Assembly (NCBI GenBank): GCA_964616985.1
Contig: CAZTVF010000006.1
Coordinates: 12,632-76,631, forward strand
Reading direction: 5' to 3'
Origin: CAZTVF01 sp964616985
GTDB lineage: Bacteria; Planctomycetota; Phycisphaerae; SM23-33
DNA length: 64,000 nt
Shown here: positions 7,799-16,898 of the stretch, piece by piece
Layout of the letters: the number at the start of each line of letters is the position of its first letter
Position numbering within the stretch: the stretch's first letter is position 1
Notes under the pieces: generated by a model
The model's database searches: none
What the model saw: the letters and a program-made list of their open reading frames with translations, nothing else
What the model was told of the DNA's origin: nothing
Translations under genes and position numbers: made by a program

Positions 7799-9370
7799 TT
7801 ACTTCTTCTCGACGCCCTCTTGTGTGCTGGGGGCGGTGGAAGACTGTTCCGAGGGGGCGATGAGGAACACGAAGCGGGCGCCGCCGCTGGCGTCGGTGAC
7901 GCGCAGACGCAGGCCGTCCGACGCCTCCTTCGCCGCCAGCGCCTGCTGGAATTCCTCCGCCGTGGTCACAGCCTTGTCCGACACGCTGGTGATGATCTGC
8001 CCCTCGCGGAGGCCCTGGTTGTCGGCCGCACTGCCAGCCGTGATCGTCGTGATCACCACGCCGGTGGGGGCGGTCTTGTAGCCGTACTGCTGCGCGAGCT
8101 CCTTGGACGGGGTCGCCACTTCGAGGCCGAACTTCTCGGACATCGTCGGCGCGGGCGTATCGGGCTTGCCTGCAGCCAACGCGCCCGGCTGGCTGCCGAT
8201 CGTGACATTGACGGTCATCTTCTTACCATCGCGCCAAAGGTCGATGGGGGTGGTCTGTCCCGGCTGAATCGCGGCGACGGCCATGCGAAGCTCGTTCACG
8301 CTTTCCACGGCCTTGCCGTCGACGGCGACCAGGAAGTCGCCTTCCTTGATGCCCGCCTTGGCCGCGGCCGAATCCGGCGTCACCCCGCTGACCAGGGCGC
8401 CCTTGGTGTCGGGCAGATTGAAGCTCTTGGCCAGGCCCTCATCGACGGGCTGGATCATCACGCCGATGAAGCCGCGGGTGACTTTGCCCTTCTCCACCAG
8501 CTGCGCCATGATGTTCTTGACCATGTTGGAGGGGATCGCGAATCCGATGCCCTCGTTGCCGCCGTTGGCCGAGATGATGGCCGTGTTGATGCCGATCACC
8601 TCCCCGGCCATGCTCACCAGCGGGCCGCCGCTGTTGCCATGGTTGATGGCCGCGTCGGTCTGCAGGAAGTTCTGGTACGAGCCCGCCTGGCCGGTCGTCC
8701 TGCCGGTGGCGGAGATGATGCCGGAGGTCACGGTCTGCTGCAGGCCCTCGGGCGAGCCGATCGCCAGCACGAGGTGGCCGACGGCGATCTTGTCGCTGTC
8801 GCCCAGGGGGGCGTCGATGAGGTTGTCCGCCTGCACCTTGATGACGGCCAGGTCGGTCTGCGGGTCGGTGCGGGTCCAGACGGTCTTGAGGACGCGGCCG
8901 TCGGCGAGGACGACCTGCGTCTGATCGGCATTGGCGACGACGTGATAGTTGGTCACCACGTAGCCGTTCTTGGCATCGACGATGACGCCCGAGCCCAGGC
9001 CGCGCTGGAAGAACTCGCGCGGGGCCCTGGGGGCGTTGGGCGTGCGGCCCGGCGGGCGGACGCCCGGGGGAAGTTGGTCGCCGAAGAAGCGTTTGAGGAA
9101 TTCGTCCATGTCGGGCGAGGATTCGACCTCGATCTTCTTGGCCACGCGGATCTCGACGACCGCGTGCTTGAGGGTCTTGGCCACCTCGGCAAACAGCGGC
9201 GAGAGGCGATCTTCCTTGCTCATCTCGGCCAGCTTGGCGCGGGTGGCATCGTTCTCCGCCTTGGTGATAGCGTAGGCGATCTTGCCGGCGAACTGCGGCC
9301 CGCTGTGGATGACGAAGACGACCATGGCCGAGACCAGGGCGACGATGACGCAGAACTTCCAAGCCTTCAT
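7799..9370 (-). CDS. htrA: HtrA/DegP-family periplasmic serine protease with two PDZ domains
   Basis: A 523-residue envelope quality-control protease. An N-terminal hydrophobic segment (residues 5-22) serves as signal anchor. The trypsin-like domain has the full catalytic triad: His143 in NYHVV, Asp173 in TDLAVIK and Ser247 in HGNSGGPL. PDZ1 covers about residues 285-375 (GFIGVMIQPVDEGLA, DSAAAKAGIKEGDFLVAVDG). PDZ2 covers about 400-510 (GVVITTITAGSAADNQGLREGQII). The loop before the serine reads NHGNSGG where most relatives have NPGNSGG. The ATG at 9370 is chosen for AAGGAG 8 nt upstream; an in-frame start at 9406 has none. It is apparently monocistronic, with its own terminator. Confidence 0.93.
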   Translation of the reverse strand: MKAWKFCVIVALVSAMVVFVIHSGPQFAGKIAYAITKAENDATRAKLAEMSKEDRLSPLFAEVAKTLKHAVVEIRVAKKIEVESSPDMDEFLKRFFGDQLPPGVRPPGRTPNAPRAPREFFQRGLGSGVIVDAKNGYVVTNYHVVANADQTQVVLADGRVLKTVWTRTDPQTDLAVIKVQADNLIDAPLGDSDKIAVGHLVLAIGSPEGLQQTVTSGIISATGRTTGQAGSYQNFLQTDAAINHGNSGGPLVSMAGEVIGINTAIISANGGNEGIGFAIPSNMVKNIMAQLVEKGKVTRGFIGVMIQPVDEGLAKSFNLPDTKGALVSGVTPDSAAAKAGIKEGDFLVAVDGKAVESVNELRMAVAAIQPGQTTPIDLWRDGKKMTVNVTIGSQPGALAAGKPDTPAPTMSEKFGLEVATPSKELAQQYGYKTAPTGVVITTITAGSAADNQGLREGQIITSVSDKAVTTAEEFQQALAAKEASDGLRLRVTDASGGARFVFLIAPSEQSSTAPSTQEGVEKK

Positions 9371-9489
9371 AGACGTTCTCCTTCTAAACGCCACTCTATA
9401 CGCCACTCATGGGCGAAAGGTTCAAATATCGGCTCGTTTTGGCACCTATGACAGCCTGCCTGCCTTGGCTGCCCAGCCCGCATCGGCGC

Positions 9490-9584
9490 CCCCCAACTCG
9501 CTTGGGGGCTTCCGCTGGCCCGTAGCCTTCCGGTGCATCCGAGTCGGTGCAACCCCCAAACTCGTTTGGGGGTGGCACCGACTC
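9490..9584. repeat. Palindrome family C: two copies of CCCCCAA(AC)TCG(TT)TGGGGG
   Basis: A first copy at 9490-9508 (CCCCCAA, 5-nt loop, TTGGGGG). A larger one at 9541-9584, where GAGTCGGTGC/GCACCGACTC arms enclose CCCCCAAAC/GTTTGGGGG, gives a 44-nt cruciform. The same core recurs at 29982. It lies upstream of htrA and downstream of the lyase gene. Confidence 0.8.
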
Positions 9585-9614
9585 GGCACCAACATGGCGC
9601 CTTGCAGATCGGCT

Positions 9615-11864
9615 TCAGGCACATCCGGCGGCGTGGAGTTTCACGCGGAGTTCGATCGTTCCTGACTTCTGCCGGTGGACGACCGCGATGCGATGCTGCA
9701 CCCGGCCGTCGATGTAGGGCAGTTCATCCACGCGGATATCACAGCCGGCGGGGGCGGTGAGGGTCGCGTGGCCGCGGCGGCCGGTGAGGGTGATCTCGCT
9801 GCCGTGGACGCTCACGTCGCGAAGCGTCTGCCAGTAGAGCTCCACGCCGTCGCCGTCGGCGAGTTCATATTCATCGCGGATGACCAGCGTGGTGGGCTCG
9901 GGCGATTCCCACGTCCGGTTCCAGCGGCGGTAGAAGGGCTCCCAGCCGGGCGCGAGGTTGATGGTCGCCCCGAAGCGGCGGTCGTCGCCGCTGCCAGTGG
10001 GCTTCACGTCCGCCATCAGCGGGCACTGCGGGGCGGGCCGGGCGGCCAGGCCCGTGGGGATCAGCATGCTGTGTCGCTCGCACTTCTGCAACAGGCCCGC
10101 CAGCGGACTGCTGTAGTCGGTCGTGCCGGGGTCCATCGCGAAGGTCTCGCCCGCAAATTCCAGGACGAAGCTGCCCTTGTCCTCGTGCGTGTGGCCGGCA
10201 CCGGCCTTGTTGCCCATGATGAGGATTTTGACCCAGTGGTCGCCGCATCGCCGCGTGGAGGCCATCGCCCCCATCTGGGGCAGGAAGACGAAAGCGGGCG
10301 GCGGCGGGGCGGCAGGGGGAATCTCGCCGTCGAGCTTGCAGGCCAGGATCGTCTCGGGCATGCCGGTCCGCGCGACACTCTTGCGGTACATCGCCGCCCA
10401 CTGGCTTTGCGGCAGGGCCGACGCCATCACCGCCAGCGACTCCTGCGAGGTCCGCGGCCCGGCGTCGCAGATGGCGATGGAATCCTGCTCGTCGTCCGTC
10501 GACGCCGTCAGCGCCGCAAAGTCGGCCGTCTTCTTCATCGGCTCGGGAAGCAGGTCCGCCAGCTTCCTGCCGCGGGCCCGCCCGTAGTAGTACAGCGACG
10601 CGCCGCCGCTGTAGCCCACGCACGTGAAATACGTGGGGCCCTCGACGTAGCCGCCGTCGGGCAGGATCGCGTAGTTGAGGCTCTCGACGAGGTCGGCGAA
10701 CGCCAGGTCGGTATAGGGCTTCACGCGCGGCCAGTGACGCTCTATCGCCGCGTAGCCCAGGATGCGGCCGGGCGAGAACCAGGCGAGCTGGTTGCAGTGG
10801 AAGATATATTCGTACTTCCACGTGTTGAAGTTGATGACGCCGCTGCCCTGCTCGCCGATGCGGCGGAGGATGAAGTCGCGGCCGGCGTCGGTGAAGTACT
10901 CGCCGGCGAGGTCCAGCACCATCGCCGTCTCCAGCGTGCACAGCGACTGCACGAAACAGCGGTGGTCGAAGTTGCCGCCGGGAAAGTGGCAGATCATGCC
11001 GTCGTCCCACCGATCGCACATGGCGATGGACATCGCAAAGCGGGCCGCCAGGCGCAGCAGCCGCTTGTCCTTCGTCAGCAGGCCCGCGACGGCGGCGGCC
11101 GGACCGTAGGTGAGCAGCTGGCGGCCATGCTCGCGGGCGCGGCAGTAGCGGGTATCGTTCCAGAAGTTGACGAAGTCGCCGATGCGAGTCTCGGGGACGA
11201 TGGCGGCCGCCTCGGCGGCGGACTTGGTGAAGGGAGTCTGGCCGCGGTCGCGGAGGAACTGCTCGTGGCGTCGGCGCAGCGGGGCCAGTTCGTCCTTGTC
11301 CATCAGCAGGCCCAGGGTCGGCTCGAACGCGGGCTCGAACGACTCATCCTTCAGGTAGGGCTCCCACCGCGCATCGAACCGCGACCAGTGGGAGAGATGC
11401 CTGCCCAGCATGCTTGAGTTCTGCAGGCCGATCCAGTTGAACCAGCCCAGGGCAACGCCCTCGGCGCGGGCGTCGATCTCGATGGTCAGTTCGTGCAGGC
11501 GCGTCGCGCCGCCGAGGTCGAGTTCGTATTCCTGCTTCATCGCCCCGGCCGGCGCGGACTCGAAGCGGCACTCGCCGCGATCGGTTCGCGCGATCAGCCG
11601 CGCCACAGCGCCCGCCGGCGGCATGGCCGAGACGAGCAGCTTGTCGTAGCCTTCCACGCTGATGTCGTAAACGCGCGACATGGCCAGGGCCGGGCCGCTG
11701 ACGGGGCGGCGGGCCCATTCGAAGTTCACCCAGCACCAGTTCTGCCACACCCGCATGCCGTGACTGTCGCCGGGCCGCACCTTCCACTGACGCAGGCCGC
11801 TGAGTTGCCCGTCCCAGAACGGATCGATAATCGCCTCGGCCATGTTGATCGGCGTTGTCGCCAT
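9615..11864 (-). CDS. Heparinase II/III-like polysaccharide lyase family protein
   Basis: A 749-residue protein. The N-terminal ~200 residues are a beta-rich domain, followed by an (alpha/alpha) toroid (residues ~230-520; WFNWIG, GPAAAVAGLLTKDKRLLRLA, LDLAGEYFTDAGRDFI). A C-terminal beta-sheet domain carries the family hallmark HTHEDKGSFVLEFAGETFAMDPGT near residue 560. In known members the His and nearby Tyr residues catalyse beta-elimination of uronic acid glycans (heparin, alginate). No signal peptide is evident. The ATG at 11864 has GAGGTG upstream. The in-frame extension to 12104 is rejected because it only translates the palindromic repeat. It stands between repeats with no operon partner. 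Confidence 0.82.
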   Translation of the reverse strand: MATTPINMAEAIIDPFWDGQLSGLRQWKVRPGDSHGMRVWQNWCWVNFEWARRPVSGPALAMSRVYDISVEGYDKLLVSAMPPAGAVARLIARTDRGECRFESAPAGAMKQEYELDLGGATRLHELTIEIDARAEGVALGWFNWIGLQNSSMLGRHLSHWSRFDARWEPYLKDESFEPAFEPTLGLLMDKDELAPLRRRHEQFLRDRGQTPFTKSAAEAAAIVPETRIGDFVNFWNDTRYCRAREHGRQLLTYGPAAAVAGLLTKDKRLLRLAARFAMSIAMCDRWDDGMICHFPGGNFDHRCFVQSLCTLETAMVLDLAGEYFTDAGRDFILRRIGEQGSGVINFNTWKYEYIFHCNQLAWFSPGRILGYAAIERHWPRVKPYTDLAFADLVESLNYAILPDGGYVEGPTYFTCVGYSGGASLYYYGRARGRKLADLLPEPMKKTADFAALTASTDDEQDSIAICDAGPRTSQESLAVMASALPQSQWAAMYRKSVARTGMPETILACKLDGEIPPAAPPPPAFVFLPQMGAMASTRRCGDHWVKILIMGNKAGAGHTHEDKGSFVLEFAGETFAMDPGTTDYSSPLAGLLQKCERHSMLIPTGLAARPAPQCPLMADVKPTGSGDDRRFGATINLAPGWEPFYRRWNRTWESPEPTTLVIRDEYELADGDGVELYWQTLRDVSVHGSEITLTGRRGHATLTAPAGCDIRVDELPYIDGRVQHRIAVVHRQKSGTIELRVKLHAAGCA

Positions 11865-11970
11865 GTCGCACCTCATTGTTGCGGCGGATGGTACAAGGAG
11901 CACCCCTATGAAACAAGGTGGAGGTGTGGTTCGTGGAGGCGTGGTCGCTAGAGGGTAGGCCGGTACGCTT

Positions 11971-12055
11971 GGTGGCGGCTTGCCGTTCGGCGCCTGTAGA
12001 AGCTCCGTGGCGTCCCCCGGCTTTGACAGCGCCGAACGGCAAGCCGCCGCCAAAG
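11971..12055. repeat. Palindrome family A, copy 1 (~85 nt REP-like hairpin)
   Basis: The arms begin GGTGGCGGCTTGCCGTTCGG and are closed by the complementary CGCCGAACGGCAAGCCGCCG. The loop has a GGCGTC core. Further copies lie at 23976, 28964, 46366 and 54043, all intergenic. Confidence 0.9.
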
Positions 12056-12152
12056 CTTTACTCTCAGATTCAATGGTGAAGGACCAAGAGCAGTCCATCA
12101 CCATCAGATATGCGAGTGCGCCCAGCGGCGTCAGTGGCGTGCAGAGAGGACG

Positions 12153-13118
12153 TTACTTGCGGCGACGGGCCAGGGCCAGCCCGCCCAGGGCGAGCAGCGT
12201 CAGCGTCGCCGGCTCGGGCACGGGGGTCATGCCGGCCAGCGAGGCCGACGCGCTATTGCTGCTGGCCTTCGTCGCCGGCAGGTTGGCGTCCAGGCCGGCG
12301 ATGATGCTGTCGATCCAGCTGTTGAAGACGGAGACGCGGACGTGGCCGGAGATGTCGCCATAGTCGGCGTCGACCTTGCCGTCTTTGGCAGCGATGAACG
12401 AGTTGACGCCAGCCAGCAGGCCGTTGATGAACACGCCGCCGCCGCTGTCGCCGGGGGCAATGAGGTACTCGAGGTTCAGGGCATTGCGGTCGCCCAACTG
12501 GTTGTCCTGCATCGCCAGGCGGCTGGTGGGGTTGTCGAAGTCGCTCACGAACAGGCGGGCCGAGGCGGCCGAACCGCCGTAGTAGGCATCGATCACGTTC
12601 TGGCCCGCGCGTTTCTGCCCGTCGTAATACGTCGCGCCCGTCAGGCCCGTGCCCGTCATTCCGAAGCCGACGGCCGTGCCCACTTTGCCGACTTCCTTCT
12701 TGTCTGCGTAACGCTTGGCCGGGGCCACGCCGGTCACCGGCGCGTTGAGGTGCACCAGGCCCAGGTCGTAGCCCGACAGCAGGTTGCCGTTCCAGCCCGG
12801 ATTCGCCAGCCAGTTCGAGCCCACATATTGCGTCCCGTTGACGGTGAAGGTCATGGTCTGGGCTTTGTCGACCACGTGCCCGGCCGTCAGCACCCAGTCG
12901 GGGGCGATGAGCGTGCCCGAGCCGACATAGGAGCCCGCGGAGGTGGTGAAGTCCAGGCGACCGACGCCTGCGTAGGCGGCTGCGGCCCCCAGGCCCAGAT
13001 AGGCCTGCTGCGGCTGGTCGCTGCGGATGGTACCCGCCTGGCCGGTGGAGGAGAAGGTCATGACGACGGCAACCAACGCCGCTGCCCCGACGAGTCTCCG
13101 AGATACTGTGTTCCTCAT
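12153..13118 (-). CDS. Secreted trypsin-like serine protease with PEP-CTERM sorting tag
   Basis: A 321-residue protein. A signal peptide (residues 1-28, ending STGQA-G) precedes a chymotrypsin-fold domain. The triad is His81 in LTAGHVVD, Asp118 in SGYDLGLVHL and Ser225 in APGDSGGGVF. The C-terminus is a canonical PEP-CTERM tag: VPEPATLTLLALGGLALARRRK-type PEP motif, hydrophobic helix and Arg cluster. In other bacteria such tags are recognised by exosortase and anchor or release the protein at the surface. The ATG at 13118 has GGAGG upstream. A longer in-frame version (to 13301) lacks a ribosome site. No exosortase gene is seen in this window. Confidence 0.88.
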   Translation of the reverse strand: MRNTVSRRLVGAAALVAVVMTFSSTGQAGTIRSDQPQQAYLGLGAAAAYAGVGRLDFTTSAGSYVGSGTLIAPDWVLTAGHVVDKAQTMTFTVNGTQYVGSNWLANPGWNGNLLSGYDLGLVHLNAPVTGVAPAKRYADKKEVGKVGTAVGFGMTGTGLTGATYYDGQKRAGQNVIDAYYGGSAASARLFVSDFDNPTSRLAMQDNQLGDRNALNLEYLIAPGDSGGGVFINGLLAGVNSFIAAKDGKVDADYGDISGHVRVSVFNSWIDSIIAGLDANLPATKASSNSASASLAGMTPVPEPATLTLLALGGLALARRRK

Positions 13119-13284
13119 GCACGGCCTCCGGTCACTCCGCGACCAATAGATACCGCAAGCGGGTCGCCTGTACGGATCATGGGCGGAGATGCATCTTTTG
13201 GATGATATTTTACCCCGAATCCGCCCATTGTCAATAACAAAGGCGGAATGGATGCTGATGCGTGGATCGATGTAAGTTGCGAAC

Positions 13285-14130
13285 CTAGTCGAACTTACCA
13301 TCGATGATCTGGCGGATGAAGTTGGCCAGCCCGTCGGCCGCCACGTATCTCGCAGCCGCCAGGACGCTGGGGGGGCTGTGGGGGAATGCCGCCCCCAAGC
13401 CGGCTCCGGCGAGCATGGGGATGTCGTTCACGTCATCGCCGATGGCGGCGATGGCCGAGGCGGGCACCTTGTGCGACTGCGCGACGTAGGTGATGGCCTT
13501 GAACTTATCGGCGGCGGGGGCGTGGGCCTCCACGATCATTACGCCGTAGTTCGGCGCCAGGATGCTGTGGATATTGAGCCGACCGGCGAACCGCCGGCGG
13601 AGCAGCTCGGCCAGGCCGGCGGCGGCGGGGGCCGCGTCGGTGACCGCGTTGATCCGCAGCAGGGGCGGGACAGAGGCATCGGCCAGCGACCCCACCTGCC
13701 GCATGTTGACGTCCATCTTGGCGAACCAGAGTTTCTTGGCGGCCTCGGCGTCGGCGGCGGGGGCGAAGAAGTAGTCGACGCCGTACCGCCAACTGTCCAC
13801 GAAGGCCAGGGCCGAGTAGCCCGCCTCCGACAGCGCCAGGGCGAACTCCTCGGCCACTGCGGGCGCGATGGTGCGGTGGTAGAGCGTCCTGCCGGTGTCG
13901 GGCTCACACACCATCGCGCCGCCCGCGACGACCATGGGCTCGTAGGGCGCCGTCAGCGGCAGCTGGCGCCAGACCGGGAGCGACTCGGCCAGCGAGCGGC
14001 CGGTGGCCAGGCAAACGCGAAGGCCCGCCTGCTGGGCGGCTGCGATCGCCGCGCGCGTGTCGTCGGGCACAAGTTGGTCGGCTCCGATCAGGGTTCCATC
14101 GATATCGATCGCCAGGAGTTTGTACTTCAT
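13285..14130 (-). CDS. HAD-superfamily Cof-type phosphatase
   Basis: A 281-residue haloacid dehalogenase-type hydrolase of the Cof/IIB subfamily, usually sugar-phosphate or cofactor phosphatases. Motif I LLAIDIDGTLI holds the nucleophile Asp, motif II is CLATGRS, motif III is the Lys in DKFKAI and motif IV is AIGDDVNDIPML. The C2-type cap lies between residues ~85 and 200. The ATG at 14130 overlaps the stop of the preceding esterase gene (TGATG), indicating coupled translation. A TTG one codon earlier is not needed. The substrate is unknown, but pairing with a sialate O-acetylesterase suggests a role in sugar catabolism. Confidence 0.87.
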   Translation of the reverse strand: MKYKLLAIDIDGTLIGADQLVPDDTRAAIAAAQQAGLRVCLATGRSLAESLPVWRQLPLTAPYEPMVVAGGAMVCEPDTGRTLYHRTIAPAVAEEFALALSEAGYSALAFVDSWRYGVDYFFAPAADAEAAKKLWFAKMDVNMRQVGSLADASVPPLLRINAVTDAAPAAAGLAELLRRRFAGRLNIHSILAPNYGVMIVEAHAPAADKFKAITYVAQSHKVPASAIAAIGDDVNDIPMLAGAGLGAAFPHSPPSVLAAARYVAADGLANFIRQIIDGKFD

Positions 14131-15518
14131 CAATCAATTTCCAATCCGTAGAACGACAGCATCGGCATCACGCGGACCATGTCGCAGGGCACCATCTGCG
14201 GGATGCGCCCATAGCCGCCGTGAACGACGGCCTTGTCGCCCAGCGGCCTTCCCAGCCGCAGCAGCACGCGGTTGTTGCCGCAATACTGGACGGCCTCGAG
14301 GGGGACGATCCCGGCGGCGTCCTCGACGCGGAAGGGCGCCGAGCCGGGGTCGAAGCAATCGATGCGGCTGACGACGTTGGCGAAGGCGATCTCGACGACC
14401 GTGCCCGCGGCGTCGCGGTGGGCGCCGGTGGGCTCGGGCGCCAGATGCTCGATCGCCTGCCCGTACGCAGCGCCCAGGGCCATCCGCGCCGCCCGCTCGG
14501 CCAGCAGCGAGTTGCCGTACGGCGAGATGTGGATGGCGTCTGACAGCGGCAGGTCCAACGTGGGTACTACGCTGACGCCCTTGATTCGGTGCGGCACGGC
14601 CCGCTGTGCCTGGCGGAGGAGCGTCCATCCGAGTTCGGGGTCCTCGCCCTGGGGCTTCTCCAGGTGGCGGCCGATCTGGACGGTCAGGACGTGGAGGTCG
14701 TCATTGTTCAGTGCCTTGCGCCAGGCCTCGACGGCGGCGATGAAGCGGTTCTCGTATGTCCGCGCGTTGACGGGGGCGTTGTCGCTCTCGCCCTGGTACC
14801 ACAGCACGCCTTTGACCTTGCCGCCGGCGGCGGCGACGGCGTTGACCATCACGTCGAAGAGGGGATGCTGGCCGGGCGTCGCGGGGTACCATGGGCTCAA
14901 AGCCGAGCCGCCCAGCGAGGTCTGGATCAGGCCGATGGGGAAATGCGTCTGGGCCTTCACCAGCCGCGCCCAGTGCAACCAGGGCGAGTGCCCCGGATTG
15001 GTCGCCTCCCGATTGGCCGGGTGAACCGTGTCGGTCGAGTCGTTCATCGGCTGCGTGGCCAGCGCCCAGCGGTGCGCGTTGTTGAACACGTGCACGCCCA
15101 GTTCCGGCGGATCGTAGCTGGGCCCGCGGCCGTAGCCGGCCGAGTTGCTCTGGCCGGCGATGATCCACAGGTCGCCCACGCCCAGCAGGTGGCGCATGTC
15201 GCCGCGCTGCGACCATTCGACCGCGTGGTTGGGCGGGCGGTAGTGCGTCTCGAGGCGGTACAGGCCGCCGGCCGGCACGCGGGGCAGCACGCCCGACCAT
15301 GTGCCGTCGGCGTTGGTCTGGGCAGGCGTCCAGTTCAGGTGTGCAGCGACGGGCTCGCCGGTGGTCTCGTGCACAAGGCGAAGCTCGACCGCGCCGCCGG
15401 CGGTCGCTGTGCCCCATCGCCCGCTGACGGCGATGTCGGCCGCCCCGCCGGCGTCCTGCTGGAAGATCTGCCAATCGGTCGCGCCCCGGTCAATCACAAC
15501 GCCGACGATGTCGGACAT
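14130..15518 (-). CDS. Sialate O-acetylesterase-type carbohydrate esterase (SASA domain)
   Basis: A 462-residue SGNH-fold esterase. Residues 30-110 form a beta-sandwich. The catalytic core starts with DLWIIAGQSNSAGYG (nucleophile Ser124 in GQSN) and continues with GLIQTSLGGSALSPW and VLWYQGESDN, the standard SASA blocks. DAIHISPYGN supplies the Asp-X-X-His. A C-terminal beta domain spans residues ~370-462. No export signal is visible. The ATG at 15518 has AGGAG 7 nt upstream. Family members remove acetyl groups from sialic acid or xylan; the true substrate here is unknown. It is translationally coupled to the downstream HAD phosphatase. Confidence 0.87.
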   Translation of the reverse strand: MSDIVGVVIDRGATDWQIFQQDAGGAADIAVSGRWGTATAGGAVELRLVHETTGEPVAAHLNWTPAQTNADGTWSGVLPRVPAGGLYRLETHYRPPNHAVEWSQRGDMRHLLGVGDLWIIAGQSNSAGYGRGPSYDPPELGVHVFNNAHRWALATQPMNDSTDTVHPANREATNPGHSPWLHWARLVKAQTHFPIGLIQTSLGGSALSPWYPATPGQHPLFDVMVNAVAAAGGKVKGVLWYQGESDNAPVNARTYENRFIAAVEAWRKALNNDDLHVLTVQIGRHLEKPQGEDPELGWTLLRQAQRAVPHRIKGVSVVPTLDLPLSDAIHISPYGNSLLAERAARMALGAAYGQAIEHLAPEPTGAHRDAAGTVVEIAFANVVSRIDCFDPGSAPFRVEDAAGIVPLEAVQYCGNNRVLLRLGRPLGDKAVVHGGYGRIPQMVPCDMVRVMPMLSFYGLEID

Positions 15519-15556
15519 GCCTTTTCTCCTGCTTGGGGTGGCGGGCTTCCTGCATG

Positions 15557-15582
15557 GGTGGCGGCCTTCCCAGGCCGCCACC
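15557..15582. repeat. Palindrome family B, copy 1
   Basis: GGTGGCGGCCT, TCCC loop, AGGCCGCCACC: 11-bp perfect arms, 38 nt upstream of the esterase start. A related shorter palindrome (GGCGACCT-TGAA-AGGTCGCC) lies at 15669-15688. Confidence 0.85.
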
Positions 15583-15621
15583 GAAGGAGTCCAAAGGCGC
15601 CACCGTCTCTACTCTATGAAG

Positions 15622-15649
15622 AAGCCCACGGATCGCGGTCCGTGGGCTT
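15622..15649 (-). terminator. Terminator-like hairpin downstream of the DUF89 gene
   Basis: An 11-bp perfect stem (AAGCCCACGGA / TCCGTGGGCTT) with a 6-nt loop. It lies 55 nt after the DUF89 stop at 15705. The flanking T content is weak on both strands. Confidence 0.6.
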
Positions 15650-15668
15650 TGGTTCGGTCGGCTGAGGC

Positions 15669-15688
15669 GGCGACCTTGAAAGGTCGCC
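15669..15688. repeat. Short variant of palindrome family B
   Basis: GGCGACCT, TGAA, AGGTCGCC; 8-bp arms, between the hairpin at 15622 and the DUF89 stop codon. Confidence 0.6.
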
Positions 15689-15704
15689 ACCCCAGATCAA
15701 AATC

Positions 15705-16766
15705 TCATGCCTTGGGTTCGTACCGGCAGACGCAGTCGTAGAGCTCGCCGCCGATCCGCTTGGCCACCAGGGGGTCCTTCAGCAGCGCGATCTTCATCGT
15801 ATCGACAGTGAACTTGGCGTCGAAGTTGCTCTCGACCGCGCGGCCCTGGCCTTCGAGGATGATCAACTCGGCGTCGGCAGCGGCTTCGTTCAGCTCGTCG
15901 GACACCTGCGACAGGTCGATCAGCGGGATGTCGTTCCCAGTCGACACCACCTCGAACATGCCCGAGGCGATCAGGGCCGTCAGGTCCTCATCGTCGGCCG
16001 CCAGGCGTTCGACCGTGGCGGCCGTCTCGTCGGCGGTCATGTCGTTGAGGCTGGGCACCTCGTTGGCGGCCAGGACGATCTTGGCGCCGCACAGGGCCAG
16101 CTCGCGGGCCAGGGGCATGACGCCCAGGATGAAGTCGCTGCCGGCGTTGTCGACGAAGATCAGGACCTTGCTCCACTTGCTGGGGGGCATGGCCGACAGC
16201 TCGGCGGCGAGCTTGTCGTAGTCATCCACTCGCCACGGGCGGGGCTTGGTGTTTTCGACGGCGGCCAGGAAGTTGCCCGGCTCGGCGGCCATGGCCATGG
16301 TGGCGGTGGCGCCGAGGTCGAAGATGTTGCCGGCGAAGACGCACTCGATCAGGTGCAGCCACTTGGGGGCCACATCCATGGAGTGCAGCTTGCGAACCAC
16401 CTGCGGGTAGAGCTTGACGGCGGTGTTGTTCTCGCGGATCTTGATGTAGCCGAAGGGATCGTTGAGCGTGTTGCTCCGCAGCACCTTCTCGCGCAGGCGG
16501 CAGAGTTCGATGATGTCCAGCTTGCCGCCGGGCAGGGCGGCGGGGTTGGTCCGCAGTTCGGCGATGGCCTTGGTGAACTGCTCGCGGGCCGCGGCGAGGG
16601 CCTTGGTCACCTTTCGCCCGTACTGCATGGAGGCGTGCTTGAGCGTTTGTTCAAAGTGCCCGGCGAACAGGTCCAGCCAGTGGACGCGGGCGGGCTCGTC
16701 GGAGATCAGGTCCCAGTTGTGTGCAACGTAGCTTTTCGGATCGCTCAACAGACAGAAATGGCTCAT
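15705..16766 (-). CDS. DUF89/ARMT1-like metal-dependent damage-control phosphatase
   Basis: A 353-residue protein of the DUF89 family. Characterised members are Co/Ni/Mn-dependent phosphatases that remove damaged or overproduced phosphometabolites. The conserved blocks are FAGNIFDLG (residues ~144-152), VDNAGSDFILG (~205-215, with the metal-binding Asp-Asn and Asp) and ILEGQGRAVESNF near the C-terminus. The N-terminal helical bundle is of normal size. The start is placed at ATG 16766 with GGTGGGA upstream. In-frame extension to 16889 adds unconserved sequence. It stands 132 nt from the SpoIIE-type phosphatase gene, so may have its own promoter. Confidence 0.82.
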   Translation of the reverse strand: MSHFCLLSDPKSYVAHNWDLISDEPARVHWLDLFAGHFEQTLKHASMQYGRKVTKALAAAREQFTKAIAELRTNPAALPGGKLDIIELCRLREKVLRSNTLNDPFGYIKIRENNTAVKLYPQVVRKLHSMDVAPKWLHLIECVFAGNIFDLGATATMAMAAEPGNFLAAVENTKPRPWRVDDYDKLAAELSAMPPSKWSKVLIFVDNAGSDFILGVMPLARELALCGAKIVLAANEVPSLNDMTADETAATVERLAADDEDLTALIASGMFEVVSTGNDIPLIDLSQVSDELNEAAADAELIILEGQGRAVESNFDAKFTVDTMKIALLKDPLVAKRIGGELYDCVCRYEPKA

Positions 16767-16898
16767 TTTCCCACCAACAAGAGTGACCAAAGGGTGCCAT
16801 GCTGCTCGCCGTGTGAGAAGCATGCAGCGGGGGCATGCGGGCCCCACGAAGGTGCTGTCAAGTGACGCGGGCACAGGGGCAATCGACAATTCATGCTG

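Noticed and set aside
11865..12104. N-terminal extension of the heparinase-like gene into the repeat
   Set aside because: It translates the family A palindrome and lacks a ribosome site; ATG 11864 has one.
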